12,163 nucleotides of DNA from Rickettsiales bacterium (GCA_947425005.1 CANDYP010000033.1:1-12163); one strand, 5' to 3'. Shown: positions 5,591-12,053, numbered from the stretch's first letter. Program-made: numbers and translations. Notes: generated by a model not told the origin, from the letters alone.

Positions 5591-6921
5591 TTATTTTTGA
5601 CCGTGGATTTGTAAATATTAACGCCGCGGACCAGGTCAATGGCGCGCGCCAACTGGTAGTCTTTGTCGTACAAATCAAGGTTCTCGTCACTAATTTTATC
5701 TTTTTTTGCTTCGTTAATTTCTTCTTGGATTTGCACTTCAATGTGACCTTTCAAATCAGCCTCTGCGTTAGAATCTTCTTTGTCTGATTTTTGAATCTTA
5801 GCGTCAGTCACCCCAATATCTGGCTCAATGCCGTGAGCTTGAATCGACTTGCCGCTTGGCGTGTAATAAAGCGAGGTCGTTAAGCGCAAAGCACCGTGAT
5901 TTTTTTCCAAAGGAATGACCGTTTGCACCGAACCTTTGCCAAAAGATTTCACACCCATGATCATGGCGCGACCGTGATCCTGTAGAGCGCCGGCAACAAT
6001 TTCAGAGGCGGAAGCTGATCCTTCATTAATTAGAACTACTACCGGAACCCCCGCAACCAGGCTTTCGTTAGCCTCATCTTTAAAATATCTAGTTTGTGAT
6101 TTGTCGCGACCAGCAATCGAAACAATCACTTGATCTTTGTTTAAAAAAGTATCGCTGACTTTGATTGCCTGATCCAAAAGACCGCCCGGATTGTTGCGCA
6201 AATCCAACACCACGCCTTTAAGATTTTTGTCGCCAATTTGAGATTTAAGTTTTTTTAACTCAGCTTCTAAGCCGGAATAGGCTTGCTCGGAGAAGGTATT
6301 AATTTTGATGTACGCAACATCCTTAAACCTGGCTGATTTCACCGCTTTAACTTTAATAATTTCGCGAGTGAGAGTTTTAATTAGCGGAGCTTTTTCGCCT
6401 TTTCTTAAAACTGTAATTGTGACTTTGGTGCCCGGTTTGCCGCGTAATTTTTTTACGACTTCTTCAATTGAGAGACCAACCACGCTTTTATTTTCGACCC
6501 TAGTGATGTAGTCGCCTGATTTTAAACCAGCCTTGAATGCAGGCGTATCGTCGATCGCGCTTACCACTTTAACAACTGAGAACTCCATTGTGATTTCAAC
6601 TCCAAGCCCACCAAATTCACCTTTGGTTTGCACTTGCATTTCTTTGAGAGCGTCTTCGGTTAGGTAAGATGAGTGAGGGTCGAGAGAGGATAATAATCCA
6701 TTTGCTGCGGCTTCTGACAATTGACGATCTGTCTTTTCTTCAACATATTCTTTTTTAACTAGAGAGACTACTTCTTGTAGGAATTCTTTCTGATCTTCTT
6801 CGGAGGTTTTTTTGTCAAATTTGAGTGGCTTAATATCGATTTGCGAGAAGGACATCGCAGAGAAAAACCCCACCGCCGTTGAGATGACAACAATAACAGA
6901 AATTTTGATGAGGCTTTTCAT
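5587..6921 (-). CDS. ctpA: C-terminal processing protease CtpA (S41 family)
   Basis: A 444-residue periplasmic serine protease. Seen: N-terminal membrane/signal segment ISVIVVISTAVGFFSAM (7-23); LDPHSSYL (80-87), a typical S41 motif; a PDZ domain (about 98-175, containing GGLGVEI and LKSGDYITRVENKSV) that binds substrate C-termini; then the protease core with LDLRNNPGGLLDQA (239-252), GSASASEIVAGALQDHG (301-317) and SFGKGSVQT (326-334). Ser304, Lys329 and Gln333 match the Ser-Lys-Gln arrangement of Prc/CtpB, so it should be active. The family trims envelope proteins and controls peptidoglycan hydrolases. It is the third gene of a probable minus-strand run and overlaps surA by 4 bases. A charged C-terminal extension after residue 375 is common in this family. 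No Shine-Dalgarno motif is seen. Confidence 0.95.
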   Translation of the reverse strand: MKSLIKISVIVVISTAVGFFSAMSFSQIDIKPLKFDKKTSEEDQKEFLQEVVSLVKKEYVEEKTDRQLSEAAANGLLSSLDPHSSYLTEDALKEMQVQTKGEFGGLGVEITMEFSVVKVVSAIDDTPAFKAGLKSGDYITRVENKSVVGLSIEEVVKKLRGKPGTKVTITVLRKGEKAPLIKTLTREIIKVKAVKSARFKDVAYIKINTFSEQAYSGLEAELKKLKSQIGDKNLKGVVLDLRNNPGGLLDQAIKVSDTFLNKDQVIVSIAGRDKSQTRYFKDEANESLVAGVPVVVLINEGSASASEIVAGALQDHGRAMIMGVKSFGKGSVQTVIPLEKNHGALRLTTSLYYTPSGKSIQAHGIEPDIGVTDAKIQKSDKEDSNAEADLKGHIEVQIQEEINEAKKDKISDENLDLYDKDYQLARAIDLVRGVNIYKSTVKNK

Positions 6922-6960
6922 GATTTCGTGGGAATGAGGAATCGGAGGGAGGGGGAATCT

Positions 6961-7037
6961 GGTTGGTGGTTATTAGTTGCTAGTTGTTAGCTGGATAACT
7001 CTTCACCAACAACTAACAACCATCAACCAACAGCTAA
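6961..7037. repeat. GTTAGTTG-type imperfect inverted repeat
   Basis: The left arm (6961-6992, rich in TTAGTTG/TAGTTGTTAG) is roughly complementary to the right arm (7004-7037, rich in CAACAACTAACAACCATCAAC). It lies in the 127-base gap between the 138-aa gene and ctpA. Within each arm the short unit TTAGTTG or its complement repeats, so pairing is possible in several registers. It is immediately followed by AGTAC-CGCA-GTACT (7037-7050), which reaches the stop codon of the upstream gene. It may partly terminate or stabilise mRNA ahead of ctpA. Confidence 0.55.
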
Positions 7038-7048
7038 GTACCGCAGTA

Positions 7049-7465
7049 CTACGAAATACCGTATTCTTCTTTCAAGCTGCTGGTGACGTCTTCAGCTGGC
7101 TCATCGCCGTAGGCTGAGAATAAAATTTTACCGTAATTTTCTAAATGAATAATTTCGTCATTTAGAGCTTTTAGGAAAAGTTGAACTTTAAGACGGTCAA
7201 CTAAAACGTAGTACCAGGCGTTACGTCCGGCATCAATTCCCTTAACGAGATAAATTAGTTCTGCTTGCATTTTTTTTTGGGGGTCAATTGGTTTAAGATT
7301 GGACTGTTGGGTAGAATTACGAATTGTATCAGCTACGGACCCGCTAGAGGATTGGGCTGACTGCTCTTCGCTTTTCTGTAAACTTTGTGAAGTAAAACTT
7401 GGTTTTTTGCTGGCGTATCTTTCGGCAAAACTTTTGGCACCACCACTATTTTGTGTTTCCGACAT
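7049..7465 (-). CDS. Conserved-looking protein of unknown function (138 aa)
   Basis: Not assigned to a named family. The N-terminal half (about 1-60) is Ser/Gln/Lys-rich and likely disordered. The C-terminal half (about 62-138) looks like a compact domain: KKMQAELIYLVKGIDAGRNA, then WYYVLVDRLKVQLFLKALND, LENYGKILFSAYGDEPAEDV and a final YGIS. The many aromatic and acidic residues and regular spacing suggest a real, conserved domain with helical and beta segments. There is no signal peptide or membrane segment, so it is probably cytoplasmic. It follows the lipoprotein gene by 18 bases on the same strand and precedes ctpA, so it is probably co-transcribed. The start is preceded by the A-rich GAAAAAATA with no Shine-Dalgarno motif. 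The GC-poor leader and size favour a genuine gene over chance. Confidence 0.75.
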   Translation of the reverse strand: MSETQNSGGAKSFAERYASKKPSFTSQSLQKSEEQSAQSSSGSVADTIRNSTQQSNLKPIDPQKKMQAELIYLVKGIDAGRNAWYYVLVDRLKVQLFLKALNDEIIHLENYGKILFSAYGDEPAEDVTSSLKEEYGIS

Positions 7466-7483
7466 TATTTTTTCTAAATAAAA

Positions 7484-7666
7484 TTAAGAATTAACTGCAG
7501 AATTTTTAGAACCTGAGGAATTTTTCATCCACCAATTATTGATTGATCTCTTTGGTCCGCATGGCCCGTCATCGCTTGAAACACAAGGGCTTTTGATGTC
7601 TATCGTTTTAGAGGCACAAGAAGAAAGCAAGGCAAAAAACGACAGAATTAGAACTATTTTTTTCAT
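7484..7666 (-). CDS. Small outer-membrane or periplasmic lipoprotein (60 aa)
   Basis: A 60-residue precursor, MKKIVLILSFFALLSSCASK..., with a classic lipoprotein signal: short basic start, hydrophobic core and lipobox LSSC, so Cys17 should be lipidated after cleavage. The mature part is only about 44 residues and contains SPCVSSDDGPCGPKRSINNW (27-46) with two further Cys (28 and 35) that could form a disulfide, then a Ser/Asn-rich tail. I do not recognise a family with certainty; short Cys/Trp-containing lipoproteins of this kind include VirB7-like secretion components, but no secretion genes are nearby. ATG at 7666 is chosen because it begins the signal peptide; a longer frame to 7744 adds a non-signal-like stretch overlapping the putative operator. 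It is probably first in a run with the 138-aa gene. Confidence 0.8.
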   Translation of the reverse strand: MKKIVLILSFFALLSSCASKTIDIKSPCVSSDDGPCGPKRSINNWWMKNSSGSKNSAVNS

Positions 7667-7710
7667 AATTTTTGACGGGGAATTGTCGGGGAATTGGGAA
7701 GAAGTTGGCG

Positions 7711-7727
7711 CAAGAACTAAGTTCTTG
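7711..7727. promoter_or_regulatory. Perfect palindrome in a divergent promoter region, possible operator
   Basis: CAAGAACT-A-AGTTCTTG: 8-bp perfect arms around a single central base, with the symmetry expected of a dimeric repressor site. It sits in the 127-base gap between the divergently transcribed lipoprotein gene (start 7666) and tyrA (start 7794). Its right end overlaps a -35-like TTGATA (7725-7730), which is followed after 17 bases by a weak AAGAAT -10 toward tyrA. A regulator role is inferred; the loop is too short for a stable RNA hairpin. Confidence 0.4.
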
Positions 7728-7793
7728 ATAGAATTTTTCAACAAGTAAAGAATTAAAAACTTCTCCCCAAATTAACAATTAAAATACTCTCAA

Positions 7794-8834
7794 TTGTCAG
7801 TAAAAAATTTTGACAAAACCCTGATTATTGGCCTTGGCCTAATTGGCGGATCTTTCGCGTCAGCTTGCAAAAAAAACAATATTTCCAAAAAAATTTACGC
7901 TTGCGATTTGGATGCCGGAGCAATTGAACTCGCTCTCAAATCCGGCGTCATTGACGATTTTGTTGAACTTGATGAAGACCTCTCCAACTTTGATTTTATT
8001 GTGCTCTCCACCCCTCTTTCAGCTTACAAAAAAATCTTCGACAGAATTTCTCAAACTGTTTCGGATCAAACAATCCTGATCGATTTAGGATCGTTAAAAG
8101 AATTCGTCACAAAAATTTTGCCGAAGAATTTAGAAAAAAATTTCGTCGCCTGTCATCCAATTGCCGGATCAGAAAAAGTTGGTTTTGAAAATTCATCAGC
8201 CGATCTTTTTGCGGGGAAAAAGTTCGTGATTTGTCCGAGCAAAAATAACGATGCGGAAGCGCTAAAAAAAGTTGAAGCAGTTGCAAAAGCAATCGGTTGT
8301 GAAATTGATTTAATCGACGCGAAAAAACACGACGAAATCTACGCTTTGGTTTCGCATCTGCCGCAGTTTTTATCTTTTTTAACTTCAGAATTTTCGCCGA
8401 AAAAAATTGAAGATGAGTTCTTCAAAACCGCCTTCCGCCTAGATAATTCTGACCCGGAAATATGGTCGGATATTTTTGCTTTAAATGGCAAAAATTTGGA
8501 AAAGTTTTACCTGAAGTTTTTTGAGAATTTGGATGAAAATATGGAGTCGATTCACACTCGGACCAATCACCCTCCCCTTGAGAGTAAGGTGATTAAGCCC
8601 GAGATTGACGAGAAGTTCCTCGAAGAAAACTTCGCCCCCATTTTCTTCCGCGCAATTGTCGTCACCAGCTACCTCCAAATCCCCGAGATTAAAACCTTCC
8701 AAACCCATGCCGGCAGCGGATTTCGAGACTTCACCTCCATCGCCTCCATCTTAGAATACGACGAGAAAAAACTCGCAGAGTTAATCAAAAAAAATCAGCA
8801 AAAAATCTTCAAAATTTTTAACTCACTGTCATGA
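7794..8834 (+). CDS. tyrA: Prephenate dehydrogenase (TyrA)
   Basis: Oxidises prephenate to 4-hydroxyphenylpyruvate with NAD(P)+ in tyrosine synthesis. Seen: Rossmann motif GLGLIGGS (13-20), an acidic DLD after the second strand, HPIAGSE (His121), SHLPQFL (His188) and SDPEIW (Trp224), so catalytic and cofactor parts are present. The 346-residue length is a little longer than many single-domain TyrA proteins. In the usual family the arginine motif GFRDFT lies just before the SDPxxW segment. Here that position has the weaker AFRLDNSDPEIW, while a clear SGFRDFT (308-314) occurs about 85 residues later near the C-terminus, suggesting a partly repeated helical domain. The start is TTG at 7794, placing the Rossmann strand correctly; no Shine-Dalgarno motif. 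Its stop overlaps the ispG start as ATGA. Confidence 0.92.
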   Translation: MSVKNFDKTLIIGLGLIGGSFASACKKNNISKKIYACDLDAGAIELALKSGVIDDFVELDEDLSNFDFIVLSTPLSAYKKIFDRISQTVSDQTILIDLGSLKEFVTKILPKNLEKNFVACHPIAGSEKVGFENSSADLFAGKKFVICPSKNNDAEALKKVEAVAKAIGCEIDLIDAKKHDEIYALVSHLPQFLSFLTSEFSPKKIEDEFFKTAFRLDNSDPEIWSDIFALNGKNLEKFYLKFFENLDENMESIHTRTNHPPLESKVIKPEIDEKFLEENFAPIFFRAIVVTSYLQIPEIKTFQTHAGSGFRDFTSIASILEYDEKKLAELIKKNQQKIFKIFNSLS

Positions 8835-9940
8835 ATCAAGAACAATTAAACGAAATTCGTCCCTACCGCGCCGTGCATCGCCGCAAGTCGCGGCAGATTT
8901 TTGTTGGCAATGTCGCAATTGGTGGTGGCGCGCCAATCGCAGTGCAATCAATGACCAACACACCCACCACCGATGTCCAGGCCACCATCCGTCAAGTTAA
9001 TGAATGCGCTGAACTCGGCGCCGAATTAATGCGCATTTCCGTGCCCGACAAAGAATCCGCCGAAGCCCTCAAGCAAATCATTCCGCACTGCCCTGTCCCA
9101 ATCATCGCCGACATCCACTTTCATTACCGCCGTGGCATCGAAGCCGCAGAAGCCGGCGCCAAGTGCTTGCGCATCAATCCCGGAAATATCGGATCCGACG
9201 AAAAAGTGCGCGAAGTAATCAAGGCCGCCAAAGACTACGGCTGCTCAATCCGCATCGGCGTCAATGCCGGCTCACTCGAGCAAGATTTGCTCAACAAATA
9301 CAAAACCCCAACTCCGGAAGCCCTCGTCGAATCCGCCCAGCGCCACATCCGCATCTTGGAAGACAACGACTTTTTTAATTTCAAAATCAGCGTCAAAGCT
9401 TCCGACGTTTTCTTAGCCGTGGCCGGATACCGCGCCCTCGCAGCAGTTTGCGATTACCCGCTCCACATCGGCATTACCGAAGCTGGCAGCTTGGCAGCAG
9501 GCACCGTAAAATCCGCCATCGGGCTTGGCTCATTGCTCTGGGAAGGCATCGGCGACACAATGCGCGTCTCGCTTTCCGCCGATCCAAAAGAAGAAATAAA
9601 AGTGGCGTACCAAATTTTAAAAACTTTGGGATTGCGTCACCGCGGCGTTAATTTGATTTCCTGCCCCTCTTGCGCCCGCCAGGCTTTCGACGTGGTAAAA
9701 ACCGTGGAAGCAGTAGAAAAGCGCGTCGAACACATCAAAACCCCAATCACGATTTCAATTTTGGGCTGCGTCGTGAACGGCCTTGGCGAAGCAGCGCACA
9801 CCCAAATAGGCATTACTGGCGGCGGCTCCGGACGTCACAATGTCTACATGAATGGCAAGCCGGATCACAAAGTGAGTAGCGAAGAATTGGTTGAGCACAT
9901 TGTGGGTTTGATCGAAACGGAAGCGAAAAATGCTCATTAA
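8831..9940 (+). CDS. ispG: 4-hydroxy-3-methylbut-2-enyl diphosphate synthase (IspG/GcpE)
   Basis: Converts MEcPP to HMBPP in the MEP isoprenoid pathway using a [4Fe-4S] cluster; cytoplasmic. The 369-residue length fits bacterial two-domain IspG. Seen: RIPYRAVHRRKSRQ-like start, GGGAPIAVQSMTNTPTTDV (TIM-barrel start), DIHFHYRRG, RINPGNIG, IRIGVNAGSL, and the cluster ligands Cys278 and Cys281 (CPSC), Cys313 (GCVVNG) and Glu320 (GLGEA). These correspond with a constant offset to the E. coli ligands, so it should be functional. The sequence is noticeably more GC-rich and codon-biased than its neighbours, consistent with a conserved, well-expressed gene. Its start overlaps the tyrA stop by 4 bases and its end overlaps bioC by 11 bases, supporting an operon. 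Confidence 0.97.
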   Translation: MNQEQLNEIRPYRAVHRRKSRQIFVGNVAIGGGAPIAVQSMTNTPTTDVQATIRQVNECAELGAELMRISVPDKESAEALKQIIPHCPVPIIADIHFHYRRGIEAAEAGAKCLRINPGNIGSDEKVREVIKAAKDYGCSIRIGVNAGSLEQDLLNKYKTPTPEALVESAQRHIRILEDNDFFNFKISVKASDVFLAVAGYRALAAVCDYPLHIGITEAGSLAAGTVKSAIGLGSLLWEGIGDTMRVSLSADPKEEIKVAYQILKTLGLRHRGVNLISCPSCARQAFDVVKTVEAVEKRVEHIKTPITISILGCVVNGLGEAAHTQIGITGGGSGRHNVYMNGKPDHKVSSEELVEHIVGLIETEAKNAH

Positions 9941-10778
9941 TTTTGACAAAAAAATCGTCGGCCAGAATTTTTCACGCGCCGCGAAAAGTTACGATGAGGC
10001 CGCGTCAGTTCAGCAATTAGCTGCCGAAGAATTGTGTAAAGTCGCCCTGCCCTTTATTAAAGATGGGGCGAAAATTTTGGATTTGGGTGCGGGTACGGGG
10101 TTTGTGGCTAGGCATTTGAGTGAGTTGCGCGATGGACCCCGGCACAAGGCCGGGGTGACAAGTGGAGAGAGAGCTGGGGTGACAAGTGGAGAGGGCTGGA
10201 GTCCACTAATATTCGAAACCGATCTCGCCTTCGAAATGCTCCAACAACAAAACCTCACCACATCTCACCTTTTCAAAATCCAATCCGACTTCGAACATCT
10301 CCCTTTTAAAAATCACAGTTTCGACATTTTAATTTCGTCATTTTCGCTGCAATGGCTGGGTGATTTTGAAAAAAATTTCTCCCAATTTTCTGCACTTTTG
10401 AAACCTCGAGGAATTTTTGCTTTTTGCCTGCCCACCGAGGGCAGTCTTGAAGAATTAAAAATTGCCAGCGCTGCTTCAGGCTGCAATTTTCATTTCAATA
10501 TTTTGCCAAAAATTGCCGATTTAAAATCAGCCTTAAAACATTGCGGCTTCGAAGAAAAATTCTGTCAGACGAAAATTTTAAAATCAGAATTTGACAGCGG
10601 CCTGTCAGCTTTGAAATCAATAAAACAAACTGGCGCCGGCTATTTGGCAAAAAATAAATTCGTCTCCAAATCACAATTGAAGCAGTTTGACAGTTTTTGT
10701 TTGAAAAATTTTTGCCTCCCCAATAAAAAAATCCGCACCTCCTGGAACAGCTCTTACCTCATCTCCCAAAAATTTTAA
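9930..10778 (+). CDS. bioC: Malonyl-ACP O-methyltransferase BioC carrying a repeat insert
   Basis: A class I SAM methyltransferase of 282 residues. BioC methylates malonyl-ACP to start pimeloyl synthesis for biotin. Seen: NFSRAAKSYDEAASVQ (13-28), typical of the BioC N-terminus; SAM motif I LDLGAGTG (50-57); ETDLAFEML (96-104); FDILISSFSLQWLGD; and a BioC-like C-terminal SGLSALKSIKQTGAGYL (E. coli has a comparable ALSAMRSLKGIGATH). Between HLSEL (to 66) and the next strand is a 25-residue insert, DGPRHKAGVTSGERAGVTSG onward (68-92), encoded by a palindromic repeat (10131-10205). It lies after motif I and before the acidic strand-2 residue, where a surface loop is expected. The reading frame stays open on both sides, so the protein may remain active. 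No other bio genes are nearby. Confidence 0.88.
   Translation: MLINFDKKIVGQNFSRAAKSYDEAASVQQLAAEELCKVALPFIKDGAKILDLGAGTGFVARHLSELRDGPRHKAGVTSGERAGVTSGEGWSPLIFETDLAFEMLQQQNLTTSHLFKIQSDFEHLPFKNHSFDILISSFSLQWLGDFEKNFSQFSALLKPRGIFAFCLPTEGSLEELKIASAASGCNFHFNILPKIADLKSALKHCGFEEKFCQTKILKSEFDSGLSALKSIKQTGAGYLAKNKFVSKSQLKQFDSFCLKNFCLPNKKIRTSWNSSYLISQKF
10131..10205 (+). repeat. Palindromic element inserted in frame in bioC
   Basis: A 75-base segment, a multiple of three, carrying a perfect 8-bp hairpin ACCCCGGC-ACAAG-GCCGGGGT (10136-10156), outer ends TGGAC (10133-10137) and GTCCA (10201-10205), and an imperfect 24-base tandem duplication (10149-10172, 10173-10196). Its start ATGGACCCCG and the two GGGGTGACAA units match the intergenic element at 2703-2752. 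All three properties point to insertion of a dispersed repeat into the gene. The insertion history is inferred from alignment to known BioC layout by eye. Confidence 0.85.
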
Positions 10779-10795
10779 ATTTACCCCGCACAGAC

Positions 10796-11257
10796 ATGCT
10801 TGGCAGTATTCTTAAAAAAGTTTTCTTTAAAAAATCTCCAAAAGTAGCAGAGCCTAAACCAACCCTCGTCACCTCTTTAAACGAAAAATCAAAACTGCTT
10901 TCCAGCGCTCTCAGCGAAAAATACGACGAAGTTAAAAATGAACTTTTTTCGATGCGGGACAAGTTTGGCAACCTACTTGAAACCAATTACAACCTGGGTT
11001 TAACCCATCTTGAAAATGGCAATTTATCCGACGCAACTTTTCGTTTTCGCTTCATTAAAAAATTCTGGCCTCAGCATTACGACTCCCATTTTCAATTGGC
11101 CTACTGTCTGCTTTTAAGCAAAAAAACTGCGGAAGCTAAAAAAGTTTTACTGGAATTATTGGCCAAAGATCCTGGCCATCAAAATGCCAAAGATTTGTTG
11201 GTCTTCATTAATTCCACTGCCAATCCCACTGCCAACGCTGATCAAAAAGATGTTTAA
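10796..11257 (+). CDS. Small TPR-like protein of unknown role (153 aa)
   Basis: Not recognised as a named protein. The N-terminal part (1-60) is basic then charged and probably helical (LSEKYDEVKNELFSMRDKFG). Residues about 63-130 look like two tetratricopeptide repeats: NYNLGLTHLENGNLSDATFR followed by a WP turn, then HFQLAYCLLLSKKTAEAKKV ending in LAKDPGH, with the small/aromatic spacing typical of TPR helices. The TPR fold usually binds protein partners. There is no export signal, so it is probably cytoplasmic or loosely membrane-associated through its basic N-terminus. It starts 17 bases after bioC and its stop overlaps the mlaA start by 8 bases, so it is translated with mlaA. A link to mlaA function is suggested by position only. 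The tail carries a short STANPTANADQ repeat. Confidence 0.8.
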   Translation: MLGSILKKVFFKKSPKVAEPKPTLVTSLNEKSKLLSSALSEKYDEVKNELFSMRDKFGNLLETNYNLGLTHLENGNLSDATFRFRFIKKFWPQHYDSHFQLAYCLLLSKKTAEAKKVLLELLAKDPGHQNAKDLLVFINSTANPTANADQKDV

Positions 11258-12053
11258 GAAATCTGCCCTGATTGCCCTGCTGGCGGTTATTTTTGTCACT
11301 GACGCCTCAGCCAAAACTCCTAAATCAAAAAATTTAGTACTAGCCCAAATAATCCCTCCACGAATCTCTTCACCACTTTCTGACGATGCTGATTTTGAAA
11401 ATTATTCTTTCGAAACCAGCTCTGAAATCTACGACCCCCTAGAAAAGTACAACCGCAAAATTTTCGTCTTGAATGATTTCCTCGACCGCTACTTGCTAGA
11501 ATACGTCGCCAAAACTTATCGCAACGATGTGCCTAGACCGGCACGAACCGCCATCAGAAATTTTCTTAACAATATTTCCGCGCCGATCTCAGCTTTTAAT
11601 TCATTCCTGCAAGGCAAGTCAGACAACGGCTTGGCAACCTTTTCAACTTTCCTGATTAACTCTACTATTGGAGTTGGCGGCCTGTTTAATGTGGCCGAAG
11701 AAAAGGGCGTCAGATACAAAGCGGAAGATTTTGGACAAACTTTGGGACATTACGGCGTCAGCTCCGGACCCTATTTAATGGTGCCGTTTTTTGGCCCATC
11801 CTCAGTCAGAGATTTTAGCGGATTTGCCGCCGATCAAATCATTAATCCCGCCTCTTACAATGCTCTTAAAATTGGCGGTCACACTTATTTAGTCGGCAAG
11901 TCAGAATTGGTCGCACTAACCACACTGCGCGCCGTAGATCTCCGAGAAAGTTTGATTGACGTTGTTGACGACGCTCGACAAGAATCTTTTGATTTTTACG
12001 CAACCATCCGCAGCGCTTACACGCAAAAGCGCAGTAGTGACATCAAGAATTAG
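11250..12053 (+). CDS. mlaA: MlaA (VacJ) family phospholipid-asymmetry protein
   Basis: A 267-residue exported protein. MlaA removes phospholipid from the outer leaflet of the outer membrane and passes it to the Mla system. Seen: signal peptide MFKKSALIALLAVIFVTDAS with likely cleavage after ASA (21); then the MlaA domain (about 60-250) with YDPLEKYNRKIFVLNDFLDR, PRPARTAIRNFLNNISAPIS, LINSTIGVGGLFNVA, EDFGQTLGHYGVSSGPYLMV and PFFGPSSVRDFSG, all typical. E. coli MlaA is a lipoprotein; here the signal has no lipobox Cys, so membrane association may come only from its amphipathic/hydrophobic ring. ATG at 11250 is chosen over an upstream in-frame ATG at 11184 inside the TPR gene because it begins the signal peptide. 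It overlaps the TPR stop by 8 bases. No other mla gene is in the window. Confidence 0.93.
   Translation: MFKKSALIALLAVIFVTDASAKTPKSKNLVLAQIIPPRISSPLSDDADFENYSFETSSEIYDPLEKYNRKIFVLNDFLDRYLLEYVAKTYRNDVPRPARTAIRNFLNNISAPISAFNSFLQGKSDNGLATFSTFLINSTIGVGGLFNVAEEKGVRYKAEDFGQTLGHYGVSSGPYLMVPFFGPSSVRDFSGFAADQIINPASYNALKIGGHTYLVGKSELVALTTLRAVDLRESLIDVVDDARQESFDFYATIRSAYTQKRSSDIKN

Noticed and set aside
7667..7744. Longer N-terminus for the small lipoprotein
   Set aside because: It would place 26 residues before a perfect lipoprotein signal peptide and overlap the divergent promoter and palindrome; the start at 7666 fits better.
9163..9879. Several Arg/His/Pro-rich alternative frames within ispG
   Set aside because: They are typical shadows of a GC-richer coding sequence; the ispG frame holds all catalytic motifs.
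10131..10205. Possibility that the bioC insert is a sequencing or assembly error
   Set aside because: It is exactly 75 bases, keeps the frame, has outer inverted ends and matches a second repeat locus in layout, which fits an inserted element better than an error.
11184..11249. Upstream ATG start for MlaA
   Set aside because: The added residues precede a normal signal peptide and are shadow translation of the TPR gene's 3' end.
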